A stretch of 19,756 nucleotides of DNA from JBGTLW01 sp041743835 (GTDB lineage: Bacteria > Planctomycetota > Phycisphaerae > Phycisphaerales > Phycisphaeraceae), in assembly GCA_041743835.1 (NCBI GenBank), contig JBGTLW010000114.1:1-19756 (forward strand). Direction: 5' to 3'. The first letter of the stretch is position 1; the number at the start of each line of letters is the position of its first letter. This document shows, in pieces, positions 7,518-15,191 of the stretch. The notes under the pieces are model-generated. The model did not search any database, was not told the origin of the DNA, and saw only the letters and a list, made by a program, of their open reading frames with translations. The position numbers were made by a program, and so were the translations under genes.

Positions 7518-8828
7518 CTATTCCCCAATATTGATTTCGGAAGCCCTTAGCGTATTGATAACACTGCGCACCTTCGCGCTGATGGCATTGAGTTGAGCCT
7601 CTGAGGGTGAGTCATTTAAAAACTCATTAATCTGGCTTAATGGATGCTGCAGTTTAGCTTCCAAATCCTTCGCCAACTTGATGTGCCCCCCCCGCTGGGC
7701 GTGCTCGACGGCGTGCTTGCGGTCCTGCTTCGCCTGCTCCAGTTCCGCGGTCTTGGCCGCCACAGCCGCTTCCGCCGCATCGAGTTTTGCCCGTGCCTCG
7801 GCGGCGTCTTTCTCGAAACGCGCTACTTGTTCTTGAACTGCATGCAAATGAGCCACAGTCTGGTGTCGATGCTCATTGGCATCGTGCGTGATCTTCCGGG
7901 CTTCGGCCAGAAGCTCGTCTCGGTCCCGCAAAATCGACGTGAGCTCTTTGACCCGTTCCTCGAGTTCGGTATTGATCTGCTCCCCTCTCGTCAGACGCTT
8001 CTCGTGATCCTGGATCGCAGACAGTAACTGCTCGTTCTGACGGCGATAGTCCCGCAACGCCTTGCCGATTTTTCGGTGTGCCTCCTCCAGGTCCTCTGGG
8101 TCCTGAAGCGTTTGAGGCGTGGTGGTCGGACGGAATACCGATTGGGATACCGCGGCGGTGCGTGGCGACGGGTCCTTAGGCTGTGAAGTCCCGGACGCCT
8201 CATCCAAGCGGGCGAGGAATCGATCCACCTCCGGGCGAGTCGCCTCGCTACGTACCGTTTGGGCCCATGTGTGAAGTGAAGACTTGATCTGATCCCGGTC
8301 TTGGTTCCCACTAGGCAACTCCGCATAGGCCGCGCCTACCAAGCCGAGCGCCTTCTTCACTTGCGCCTCCGCGAGTGAGTGCAGTTCTAGTGATGGCAGC
8401 GAATTGACAGTGTCTAGGCCGAGCCAACTCTCCAAGACCGCGAGGGCGGCCTTTTTGCCGGTCTGCTTGCCGGCCTTGGGATCGGCCAAAGCTTCGGCCA
8501 CCCGGATGAACATACTGCGTGCCTTATGGGGATCCACACCGACGATTCGATAGGAAAGCGCCGCCTGCAGCTCGACCCGCTTGGGTGTGTTCAAGTTGTC
8601 GGGCCAGTCTTCGTGGCCAATTAGTAGCGTGCGGACGGCATGCGGCAGCCCTAACCACTGCGGCGAGATGATCTCGACCGCTTGCTTGACCTTGAGGGCG
8701 GACAGCAGTGTTTTAAAGCGAGCAAGCGTGATCTCGCCGCTGTTTTCTTGTAGCGCAGCTCTAAGGGCGTCAGAGGCCTCTTCGGCTTGCTGCGTAGGAC
8801 TGCTGTTCTTGTCAATCGCTTTAGTCAT
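7518..8828 (-). CDS. Coiled-coil protein, probable partner of the Hsp70-like ATPase
   Basis: A 436-aa product without a recognised family. Residues 1-215 are mostly helical and globular (for example SALKVKQAVEIISPQWLGL, 43-61). A Pro/Ser/Thr-rich linker (212-242) follows, then a long heptad-rich coiled coil (about 245-375) rich in E, K, Q and A, and a short C-terminal helical region (KDLEAKLQHPLSQINEFL, 387-404). ATG at 8828 is preferred over the ATG at 8834. It overlaps the preceding stop as ATGA and has AGGG six bases upstream. It ends 1 nt before the Hsp70 start. A coiled coil followed by a compact helical end resembles the layout of GrpE-type exchange factors, so a dedicated Hsp70 co-factor or structural spacer is possible. 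This is inference from architecture only. Confidence 0.85.
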   Translation of the reverse strand: MTKAIDKNSSPTQQAEEASDALRAALQENSGEITLARFKTLLSALKVKQAVEIISPQWLGLPHAVRTLLIGHEDWPDNLNTPKRVELQAALSYRIVGVDPHKARSMFIRVAEALADPKAGKQTGKKAALAVLESWLGLDTVNSLPSLELHSLAEAQVKKALGLVGAAYAELPSGNQDRDQIKSSLHTWAQTVRSEATRPEVDRFLARLDEASGTSQPKDPSPRTAAVSQSVFRPTTTPQTLQDPEDLEEAHRKIGKALRDYRRQNEQLLSAIQDHEKRLTRGEQINTELEERVKELTSILRDRDELLAEARKITHDANEHRHQTVAHLHAVQEQVARFEKDAAEARAKLDAAEAAVAAKTAELEQAKQDRKHAVEHAQRGGHIKLAKDLEAKLQHPLSQINEFLNDSPSEAQLNAISAKVRSVINTLRASEINIGE

Positions 8829-11800
8829 ATCCATCCCTGGGGTTCACCGGATTCAAGTTCATCCCGAATGCGGGCCCCGTCCGTGATGGTCCAAGGGACA
8901 GTACCCGCCTGTTGATCACACAATGTAGCCTTCAGTCTGTCTCGCAGCGCCGCATCCCTTGCCGGTCCAACCAACCCTTCCAACCGCCATCGTACCCAGT
9001 CGTAGAGCCAACTGGTCTCGGGCGGGGAGTTGTCAGTAGCTTGAGCGAGTAGACCGGCCAACGCGGCATCATCGGGGAGAGGTGACAAGTCAGTCAAGTC
9101 CCACTCCACCACGCTCGGTACTGCCCGAACCTCTGGACGAATCAGATGTTGACGTAAAAGTTTGACGGTCGCGGGCAAACCCTCGGTATCTACACGAAGG
9201 AAAGCAGAAACCTCACCACAACGCAGCAACACCATGGCATGCAGGGCTTCGCCGATCGCGCTCCAGGGTGGCACATTGGCCTTCGACAATCTCGCCGCCT
9301 CGTAGACACAGCGCTGGACGTAGGGCCGTGCGATCTGGCCCGTCCGAAACGCCCGCCCGTAATACTCAAGCAAATTGACCAGCTCGGGCGGCGCTTCTTT
9401 GGCAGCACCTGTCTTCTCGCGGATTCCAGCCACGACCCGATGGATTCTTAGCCGGAAGTCAGCCGCTTGCTGGAGGAGGGAGCGGACCTCTTTGATCCGG
9501 TCGTCGAGTTTCGCTGGCGTTGGAACACCCGCGAGCCCAACGCAACCCATGAGATCGCCCACTTCGATCTGATCTAGTTCTGCTAAGAGGCATTGGGCCC
9601 GGTCGCACGCAAGTGTTCTGGTACTTCGCACCTCCTCCATGATCCGGGCGAGAGCGCGCAAGGGATCTCGCAGGTGAGCGCTCTGACCAGTGTGGAGCCA
9701 AGCCACACGCTGCCACCCCTGCAATGCCTGCGTAAGTTCAGCCACCCCCCCGTCAATGCGAACCAGTTCAATAGGTTCCAGACAGGTAAGCGACCGAAGC
9801 GTGGCTAGGTCTTGCCGCAGTGATGACGGCATCCAAGTTGGCTCTGCGGCGGGGAACTCCCCAGCCTGCAACCGGCGGGTATCCAAGTGATAGGCCCCTA
9901 AGGAAACGATTCGCCCCGCTTGACGCAGCCGGTAGCGCCCCACACCGCACCCGCTGTGCCGAAGCGCTGTCTCGATGGAGCTGAACCGAACCTGGGCGCG
10001 TGCCATGCGGCCAGAGCCATTGTCCCAACCATCGCTCGAACTAAGCGGGTACACACCACCCCCCACCGCTTCTAACTCAAGCGTCCACGGGCACCCGTCT
10101 AGCGTCCACAAGTAGAGGCTGTCAAGGGCATCGACGTCGTCACGGGCCGACCAATCCGGAAGGTTGATGTAGTAGCAACCGCCCCGATGGGTCAGGTTGC
10201 ACAGCCGCGCTCGGGGAACCGTGAACTTGAGTGGCAGCAACAGTGGGTCTTCAGATAGCTCGGGCTGCCAGGCGAGCTCAAGGCTCTGGTGGATTTGCGG
10301 CGATGGGACAGTTAGCTGGTCGGAAGGATCGACCCGCACTTCCGCACCGTGCGCTATCATTGCCCGCGCGTCTTCGTCTGCCCCATAGACAAGCTGATCT
10401 AGCACCAGGTCGAGTGGCTCCCGCCAAAGCACATAAGGCAGGGACGGCTCTCGTCTGCTTGCTTGGCGGCCGCGCCTTTCGATCGTGATCTGCCCACGAT
10501 GTGGCTGACCGGTTATCGAAATGATGGCCGCCGATCCACGACTTATCAGTGTATTGGTCACGTCCTTGACCTGGCCATCTTTTTCGTGCATGACTCGGAA
10601 GAACCGCGTATCCACATCCTCCCAAGGTTCCACTACAACCGTTAGCTCGCCGGAGGCGACCACCACCCCGTTGGACGACAAGAAGCCCGGCAGGAAGGTG
10701 GTTCCGGTGACAGCCTTGAGTTGCGGTGCAGTGCGGCCCCGAGCCACGCCGATCCCCGGTAACACCGGGGAGGGGCCGTGCTGGACTTCCAGGAGTTCGT
10801 AGTCGCCAAATCCCGCCGAGACGCCAAGGTCCAGCCACCCCAACCGGCCCCGTACGGCATCGAGGTGTGGCCGCATATCTGCGGGGACGTCTGAGTGGAG
10901 GGCCAGCAGGTAACGCCCGGTTTCGAGAATCAACATGTCCTTGTCGGACCCAAGGTACTCTCCATCTGCCCCAAAGATCGCCCATGACGATTGATGGTTC
11001 GGCCAGGCAGGGATCGACCAAAGCTCCGTGTGTCCGCCAAAGGCAGCCGTCCCCTCAATCTTGCCAAGCCGAGGCAAGTCATGATCTGTGAGGTGTACGT
11101 CGCGTTTGGGGTGTTCGTCTCTCCCGCTCATCTCAACCGTATAGCGAACAGGCTTAGGGTGATGAAGGCCAGGCAGGCGCAGCACCATACACTGGGCGGC
11201 AAGATCGAGATATAGCTGCGGCCGGAACGACCGGTTCAATTCTCGCGGCACACGGACCGCCGGGTTGGTGCGTCGAAGCTTCTCTAGCTCTCGGTAAAGG
11301 CTTTCCAGCAGTCCGGGACGATAGCCAGCGGCCGAACCAAAGCTTGAGATGTCAGTCTCACCCGGCCAGCCCGCACGATCTAGGTCTGCCGCACAACAAC
11401 GGATTAATTCATGCCCGGATGGGGTGCTTAAATACTCGCGTGCGAACTTCAGTCCTTGGAAATTCGTCGTGACCAATTTGTCCATCACTTCGCAGTCGAT
11501 ATCCGCAACACTCCCCAAGCCATGGCCGAGGGCTATGTCGAACAAGAGAGCGGCGAACTTCGGCTCAAGCGGTTTGGGCACGCCGGCGTGCAGCCGAACC
11601 TGCCCTACGTAAACCCAAGTGCCCACAGGATGCTTGATACCGCACCAGTCAACGAGGGCATCACGGACGGCGGGTCCGATCCGCTGATTCCAAATGGTGG
11701 CTGCCCGATGCGAGGGATAACCTAACGCGGTCATGAAGGGCCCTACAAAGCCACCGACCCCCTCGTGCTCGGAACAGAAGAGTACTGCGGCCCAAGCCAA

Positions 11801-11983
11801 CACGTCCTGCCCGATGACTAGGCGGTCGCTCGCACGCACCTGGACGCCGACCTCACCTAGCAAGGCTTCGAGGTCATGCCCGTCCGGTAGGGGCAATTCG
11901 CACAGAAACTCGAATCGCCCGGCGGACGACTTGAGTGCCCGTTTGTACCGGGCAAGCGTCAATGATCCAGCGCGAATCCCCAC
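8825..11983 (-). CDS. Large protein of unknown function, first gene of the helicase-Hsp70 operon
   Basis: A 1052-aa product in no family I can name. The N-terminus opens with IRAGSLTLARY, loosely like the first strand of RdgC-type proteins, then an alpha/beta region (about 20-250) including VGQVRLHAGVPKPLEP. Residues about 270-700 are rich in strands and aromatics (ELWSIPAWPNHQSSWAIFG), suggesting stacked beta-sandwich domains. The last 300 residues are mainly helical. I see no Walker, nuclease or membrane motif. The frame is open to ATG 12073, directly after the umuC stop, but that start lacks a ribosome site. GTG at 11983 has GGAG seven bases upstream and places the GSLTLARY strand at the N-terminus, so I prefer it. 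It overlaps the coiled-coil gene as ATGA. A scaffold or sensor subunit is a guess. Confidence 0.8.
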   Translation of the reverse strand: MGIRAGSLTLARYKRALKSSAGRFEFLCELPLPDGHDLEALLGEVGVQVRASDRLVIGQDVLAWAAVLFCSEHEGVGGFVGPFMTALGYPSHRAATIWNQRIGPAVRDALVDWCGIKHPVGTWVYVGQVRLHAGVPKPLEPKFAALLFDIALGHGLGSVADIDCEVMDKLVTTNFQGLKFAREYLSTPSGHELIRCCAADLDRAGWPGETDISSFGSAAGYRPGLLESLYRELEKLRRTNPAVRVPRELNRSFRPQLYLDLAAQCMVLRLPGLHHPKPVRYTVEMSGRDEHPKRDVHLTDHDLPRLGKIEGTAAFGGHTELWSIPAWPNHQSSWAIFGADGEYLGSDKDMLILETGRYLLALHSDVPADMRPHLDAVRGRLGWLDLGVSAGFGDYELLEVQHGPSPVLPGIGVARGRTAPQLKAVTGTTFLPGFLSSNGVVVASGELTVVVEPWEDVDTRFFRVMHEKDGQVKDVTNTLISRGSAAIISITGQPHRGQITIERRGRQASRREPSLPYVLWREPLDLVLDQLVYGADEDARAMIAHGAEVRVDPSDQLTVPSPQIHQSLELAWQPELSEDPLLLPLKFTVPRARLCNLTHRGGCYYINLPDWSARDDVDALDSLYLWTLDGCPWTLELEAVGGGVYPLSSSDGWDNGSGRMARAQVRFSSIETALRHSGCGVGRYRLRQAGRIVSLGAYHLDTRRLQAGEFPAAEPTWMPSSLRQDLATLRSLTCLEPIELVRIDGGVAELTQALQGWQRVAWLHTGQSAHLRDPLRALARIMEEVRSTRTLACDRAQCLLAELDQIEVGDLMGCVGLAGVPTPAKLDDRIKEVRSLLQQAADFRLRIHRVVAGIREKTGAAKEAPPELVNLLEYYGRAFRTGQIARPYVQRCVYEAARLSKANVPPWSAIGEALHAMVLLRCGEVSAFLRVDTEGLPATVKLLRQHLIRPEVRAVPSVVEWDLTDLSPLPDDAALAGLLAQATDNSPPETSWLYDWVRWRLEGLVGPARDAALRDRLKATLCDQQAGTVPWTITDGARIRDELESGEPQGWI

Positions 11984-12073
11984 AAAAGAACTCCGGAGTA
12001 TTCCTGGGGCGGGGCACACCCGCCATCCCAGTTGACCACCAGCATAACTTGTGCAGCCGGGACACACCACCAT

Positions 12074-12667
12074 TCAAGCGCGGCGTGACAACGCCACCGC
12101 AATCGGAAGCTCATCCCATTGTGTGGTGTAGCGCGGCGAGCGGTGGTCGCTCCGCAGGTGCCAGGTCCGACAGGGTTCAACCTGGAAGGGTGACGCGGCC
12201 CCAAGGCGGAGCCTTCCGGGGCCAGGGCCATGGTCGTGGTTGATCCGGTCCATGACCATCATCAGGCGGTGGGCCTTCACCCGGTCTTGCTTGTCGAACA
12301 GCCCCGGCTGAACCCGCTGCCTCTTCGTTAGATCCAGCAGCAGGACGCCAGCCTTCTTGTAGGCGTGCTGAGGCCGATAGACCCGGTCCAGACACCGCGT
12401 TGCCCCGTGAGCCAACTCGCGGCTGTCAAAGGTGGCCACAGTAAACCTCAGCCCCGCCGAGTTCCCATACTGCTCCACTTCCGGGGGAGCGTGCTGATCG
12501 GTCTGGATGAACACCAGCAGTGACCCCGCAGCCAGGTCCTGCCGACGAAGCTTCACCCCGGCCTGAGACGCGAAGGTCACCACCGCCTCACGCAGCGGCT
12601 CGATGCTGGTGATGGTGCTGTTGAACGAGCGGGAGACGCAGACTGTCCTACGGTCGCTCTGCAACAC
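12074..12667 (-). pseudogene. umuC: umuC 3' fragment (DNA polymerase V catalytic subunit, C-terminal part)
   Basis: About 190 codons match the C-terminal third or so of UmuC, the Y-family translesion polymerase of the SOS response. Recognisable blocks are VCVSRSF, LREAVVTFASQAGVKLRRQ, DSRELAHGATRCLDRVYR, YKKAGVLLLDL, a QPGLFD clamp-binding-like motif, LMMVMDRIN, and the terminal SPRYTTQWDELP of the DUF4113 tail. These are the little finger and tail. The catalytic palm (DxD and SxDE) is absent, because full UmuC is about 420 aa and homology stops near 12650, where upstream sequence has a TAG in frame. A GTG at 12667 could open the frame, but the product could not polymerise DNA. It is probably a relic marking an integration or deletion boundary between the two operons. 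Confidence 0.9.
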
Positions 12668-12777
12668 GGGGCAAGACCAACCATGACCCCAAACCCTCTA
12701 CTTCTGGATGTGCGCAGGACAGGGGGGATTACAAAGACGCTTCGGTAAACACGCCCACTTGATTTACCACCTCACTC

Positions 12778-12795
12778 GTGTAGTATATACTACAC
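12778..12795. promoter_or_regulatory. Perfect 18-bp palindromic operator abutting the XRE start codon
   Basis: GTGTAGTATATACTACAC is its own reverse complement and ends on the base before the ATG at 12796. It contains TATACT/TAGTAT candidates for a -10 box, with TTGATT (12759-12764) or TTTACC (12763-12768) as -35 candidates. A dimeric XRE repressor bound here would cover its own promoter, so autorepression is the simplest reading. Confidence 0.75.
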
Positions 12796-13152
12796 ATGCA
12801 CGCCGCCTTTGCGAAACACCTCCGTAGGACCCGTGAGCGCCTGCGTCACGCGGACCCGCGGTTCTCGCTGCGGCAGGTGGCGGAGCGGGCGGGGGTTACG
12901 CCGACGTATCTGTCCAAGCTCGAACGCGGCGAACTGCCGCCGCCGTCGGAGCAGACGGCCGTGGCCCTGGCGCACGAGTTGGGTGAAGACCCGGACGTGG
13001 TCCTCGCCTTGGCTGGGAAGGTCAGCAGCGACTTGCAGGCCATCATCCGACGGCACCCCAAGGCATTCGCTGAACTGATCCGGCAGATGAAAGACATGCC
13101 CGAACACGCACTGCTCCGGGTGGTCCGCGAAGTGCGCGACGGCAACTGGTAA
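12796..13152 (+). CDS. XRE-family helix-turn-helix transcriptional regulator
   Basis: A 118-aa DNA-binding protein. The helix-turn-helix covers residues about 24-47 (SLRQVAERAGVTPTYLSKLE then RGELPPPS), the cI/Xre-type fold. The C-terminal half (SSDLQAIIRRHPKAFAELIR, 77-96, then ALLRVVREV) is helical and probably dimerises. No protease or ligand domain is evident. The ATG lies immediately after a perfect 18-bp palindrome and has no Shine-Dalgarno sequence, so translation is probably leaderless or nearly so. Its gene is divergent from the umuC fragment and first in the plus-strand cassette, 112 nt before the 344-aa gene. It likely represses itself and may control the following genes. Confidence 0.9.
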   Translation: MHAAFAKHLRRTRERLRHADPRFSLRQVAERAGVTPTYLSKLERGELPPPSEQTAVALAHELGEDPDVVLALAGKVSSDLQAIIRRHPKAFAELIRQMKDMPEHALLRVVREVRDGNW

Positions 13153-13169
13153 CCCCCCCCCCGGAACAT

Positions 13170-13202
13170 CCCCCGGAAGTTTCCCCGCGATACTTCCGGG
13201 GG
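13170..13202 (+). terminator. Strong 11-bp hairpin between the XRE gene and the 344-aa gene
   Basis: CCCCCGGAAGT (13170-13180) and ACTTCCGGGGG (13192-13202) pair perfectly across an 11-nt loop. It lies 17 nt after the XRE stop. No T-tract follows, so a classic intrinsic terminator is not shown. It may attenuate transcription, protect mRNA ends, or be a protein-binding dyad. Confidence 0.5.
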
Positions 13203-13264
13203 GTAGTCCGACGACGATTCTGGAAAGTCTCCGCAAAGCTCATCCACCCCAACAGGAGCCGACG

Positions 13265-14299
13265 ATGATCACGCTCAGCAAACACGAACTCGCATTCCGT
13301 TTCCCCGAGGTGCATCCGGGCGCAGTGCTGCGGATCGAGTTGCAACGCACGCTGCGCATCCCAGATGACGGGAACCTCTACCCCCTGCCGCCTGGCCTCG
13401 GGCAGTTCCCGGTGAAGCACGTCGATGACCACGCGGCCCGCGTGCCGGCGACGTGGCTGGAGCGCGGCGGGGTGATGGTGCCGATGTACCAAGCCGAAGC
13501 GGTCTGGCTCTCCATGAGCACCAGATACATCAACAATCAGGGAAGCTACCCCATCGCGGTCAAGATCGGCACCGGGAAGATCAACGCGGTGACCGGCCAG
13601 GCGTGGAACACCGGCCTCAATCGCAAGCCGCAGGACTACATCGTCGCACCCGAGCAGCCCTGGCTCGACGGGTACAGCGTGGGCAAGGGCGTCGTGCGGC
13701 AGTTCGTCGCGATGCCGCTGGGCGATGGTTACACGGCTGAGGAGCAGATCACGGGTGACGCGGAGTTCGGCGGGATTCAGATCCAAGCCTGGCCGATGCG
13801 TCGCACGGTGTTCGACAAGAGGTTCCCGGTGACCATCGATGAATTCGTGCTCCACTCCTCGGCACCTATCGTGGGCGACTGCTTCAAGTCGATCCGCAAT
13901 CCGGCTGCCGCCATGGGCATCGCGCCCGGCGGGCGGATCAAGCAACAGATCTTCGACGACCCGTACACGCTGACCGACTGGGACATGGACCAGACCAGCC
14001 GGTGCTTCGTCCACCTGTGCAACTCGCAGCAGTGGCGGGCCATCACCGGCTCACCACCGCCAGCCAAGCCGATCACCGCGCAGGACTACACAAGCCGCGG
14101 CCTGCCGTGGTACGACTACTACAGCGAAGCGCCAGCCGTCACAGGCAGCGCCAAACTCGCGTCACTCGAAACCGTCGCCGACCACGCCCGCACCATCGGC
14201 GCCCCGCCGCTGAATCACAACGAGACACTCGCAGCACAACGCGTGATCCAACTCCGCCGCGGGCTCAAGGATGGGCAGGTGCGGGAGTGTGAGTTGTAG
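13265..14299 (+). CDS. Conserved 344-aa hypothetical protein, soluble, function unknown
   Basis: I recognise the motif pattern of a widely scattered conserved hypothetical family, sometimes mislabelled as an integral membrane protein. The blocks are MYQAEAVWLSM (74-84), KIGTGKINAVTG (100-111), DYIVAPEQPWLDG (124-136), VRQFVAMPLGDGYTAEEQITG region (144-164), GIAPGGRIKQQI (218-229), DPYTLTDWD (232-240), RCFVHLCNS (246-254) and DYTSRGLPWYDYY (274-286). No transmembrane segment or signal peptide is visible. The many invariant-looking W, Y, G and P residues suggest a folded enzyme or structural protein. ATG at 13265 follows AGGAG at 13252-13256. It appears full length. The last 50 residues are variable and helical. 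The biochemical role is not known to me. Confidence 0.85.
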   Translation: MITLSKHELAFRFPEVHPGAVLRIELQRTLRIPDDGNLYPLPPGLGQFPVKHVDDHAARVPATWLERGGVMVPMYQAEAVWLSMSTRYINNQGSYPIAVKIGTGKINAVTGQAWNTGLNRKPQDYIVAPEQPWLDGYSVGKGVVRQFVAMPLGDGYTAEEQITGDAEFGGIQIQAWPMRRTVFDKRFPVTIDEFVLHSSAPIVGDCFKSIRNPAAAMGIAPGGRIKQQIFDDPYTLTDWDMDQTSRCFVHLCNSQQWRAITGSPPPAKPITAQDYTSRGLPWYDYYSEAPAVTGSAKLASLETVADHARTIGAPPLNHNETLAAQRVIQLRRGLKDGQVRECEL

Positions 14300-14603
14300 C
14301 TGAGCCTGCACGCATCAATCGCCTGGTCCGTGCAGTGGTATGCATCCCGTGGAACCGGAGCCAACGCCGCCCTCGCGCCCTCGCGTTGAGTGACGGTTGT
14401 CCTTCGCTTCTCATGTGGTCTTTCGCTCATCCGGCACGCTCTCCCTGACACCCTCATGTCACCCCACGCAAAGTTTTTCTCAGAATCTCCCAATTTGCGA
14501 GAGCACGAAAGCGCCGTGGGGGTACTAAGGGGTGGTGCACAGACTTCCCTTGCACCGGGATGCCCGTGGTCTCATCGCCAATGCCTAACGCAAGGAATAA
14601 CCC
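14300..14603. other. 304-nt intergenic region, no convincing gene
   Basis: This lies between the 344-aa gene and the phosphatase-nuclease trio. A plus frame stays open across it (14390-14743) but runs into the next gene out of frame and resembles nothing. A small inverted repeat GGTGCA/TGCACC (14534-14539, 14551-14556) is present. AAGGA at 14592-14596 serves as ribosome site for the following gene. A promoter for the trio would be expected here, but I could not find a well-spaced pair of boxes. Confidence 0.5.
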
Positions 14604-15191
14604 CTGATCCGAACCGACCAAATCCTAGAGGAACTGTTCGCCCGTACCCGTGCTGGCGTGTACGCTCGTTACCATCGCGGCCGACCGACGGTCGCTTTGC
14701 ACGGACCCTTTCACGATCAGCTCGGCCTGACGCTGATGCTTGAGCATGAGCTGCACGACTGCCCCGACCCCAGCCGCGTCCAACGAACGCCCGATGCAGC
14801 CAGCGCGTTGGCCTGGCAAGCGGGTCGGCTTGACCTGCTGACCACGGGAGAACTCATCGCCCGGCTGTACCGACGCCCCGGCCCGTGGGTGCTCGGCCTG
14901 ACCCGCAAGACACAGTACAGCCGCGGCCTGAAGTTCGGGGTGTTCTATCGGGGCGACACGATGACATGTGCTGGGCTCGCTGGGCACCTCGGATGGCTCA
15001 GCGCTCGTGCGGCACTGCGCGACCAAATCCGGCAGCGTGAGGTATCCTCTGCACCAACGGGAGTGGTTCAAGACCTGATGAAAGTGCTGGCTGATCTGGT
15101 CGAGGTGGGTCACCCACAGGCTGGCTTCTCGTCCGGCCTGCCGATCCTGCTCGAACATGCGCTCCGTGCCACGATGGAGAATCGCCCATGA
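14604..15191 (+). CDS. Unknown 195-aa protein, first of a coupled phosphatase-nuclease trio
   Basis: The reading frame opens after an in-frame TAA (14598-14600). CTG at 14604 has AAGGA seven bases upstream and gives a natural helical N-terminus IRTDQILEELFARTRAG. Standard gene finders would instead start at GTG 14658 (177 aa), which lacks a ribosome site. The product is alpha/beta with a HGPFHDQLGLTLMLEHELH stretch, a GELIARLYRRPGPWVLGL segment and a helical C-terminal half. I see no signal peptide, membrane segment or known catalytic motif. Its TGA overlaps the phosphatase ATG as ATGA, so the two products are probably made in equal amounts. It may be the phosphatase's partner or substrate, but this is conjecture from coupling. 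Confidence 0.72.
   Translation: MIRTDQILEELFARTRAGVYARYHRGRPTVALHGPFHDQLGLTLMLEHELHDCPDPSRVQRTPDAASALAWQAGRLDLLTTGELIARLYRRPGPWVLGLTRKTQYSRGLKFGVFYRGDTMTCAGLAGHLGWLSARAALRDQIRQREVSSAPTGVVQDLMKVLADLVEVGHPQAGFSSGLPILLEHALRATMENRP

Noticed and set aside
7517..7528. TTG start of the Hsp70 gene four codons upstream
   Set aside because: The ATG at 7516 begins the conserved FGIDFGTTNS strand normally, and the TTG lies inside the preceding gene.
12668..12795. LexA/SOS box controlling the umuC fragment
   Set aside because: The palindrome here (GTGTAGTATATACTACAC) lacks the CTGT-n8-ACAG or GAAC-n4-GTTC pattern and sits on the XRE start. The umuC promoter has been lost.
13043..14014. 323-codon minus-strand frame opposite the 344-aa gene
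   Set aside because: Shadow frame: the plus-strand protein has recognisable conserved blocks and a ribosome site.
14390..14743. 117-codon plus frame in the intergenic region
   Set aside because: It overlaps the next gene out of frame, has no ribosome site and its composition is not protein-like.
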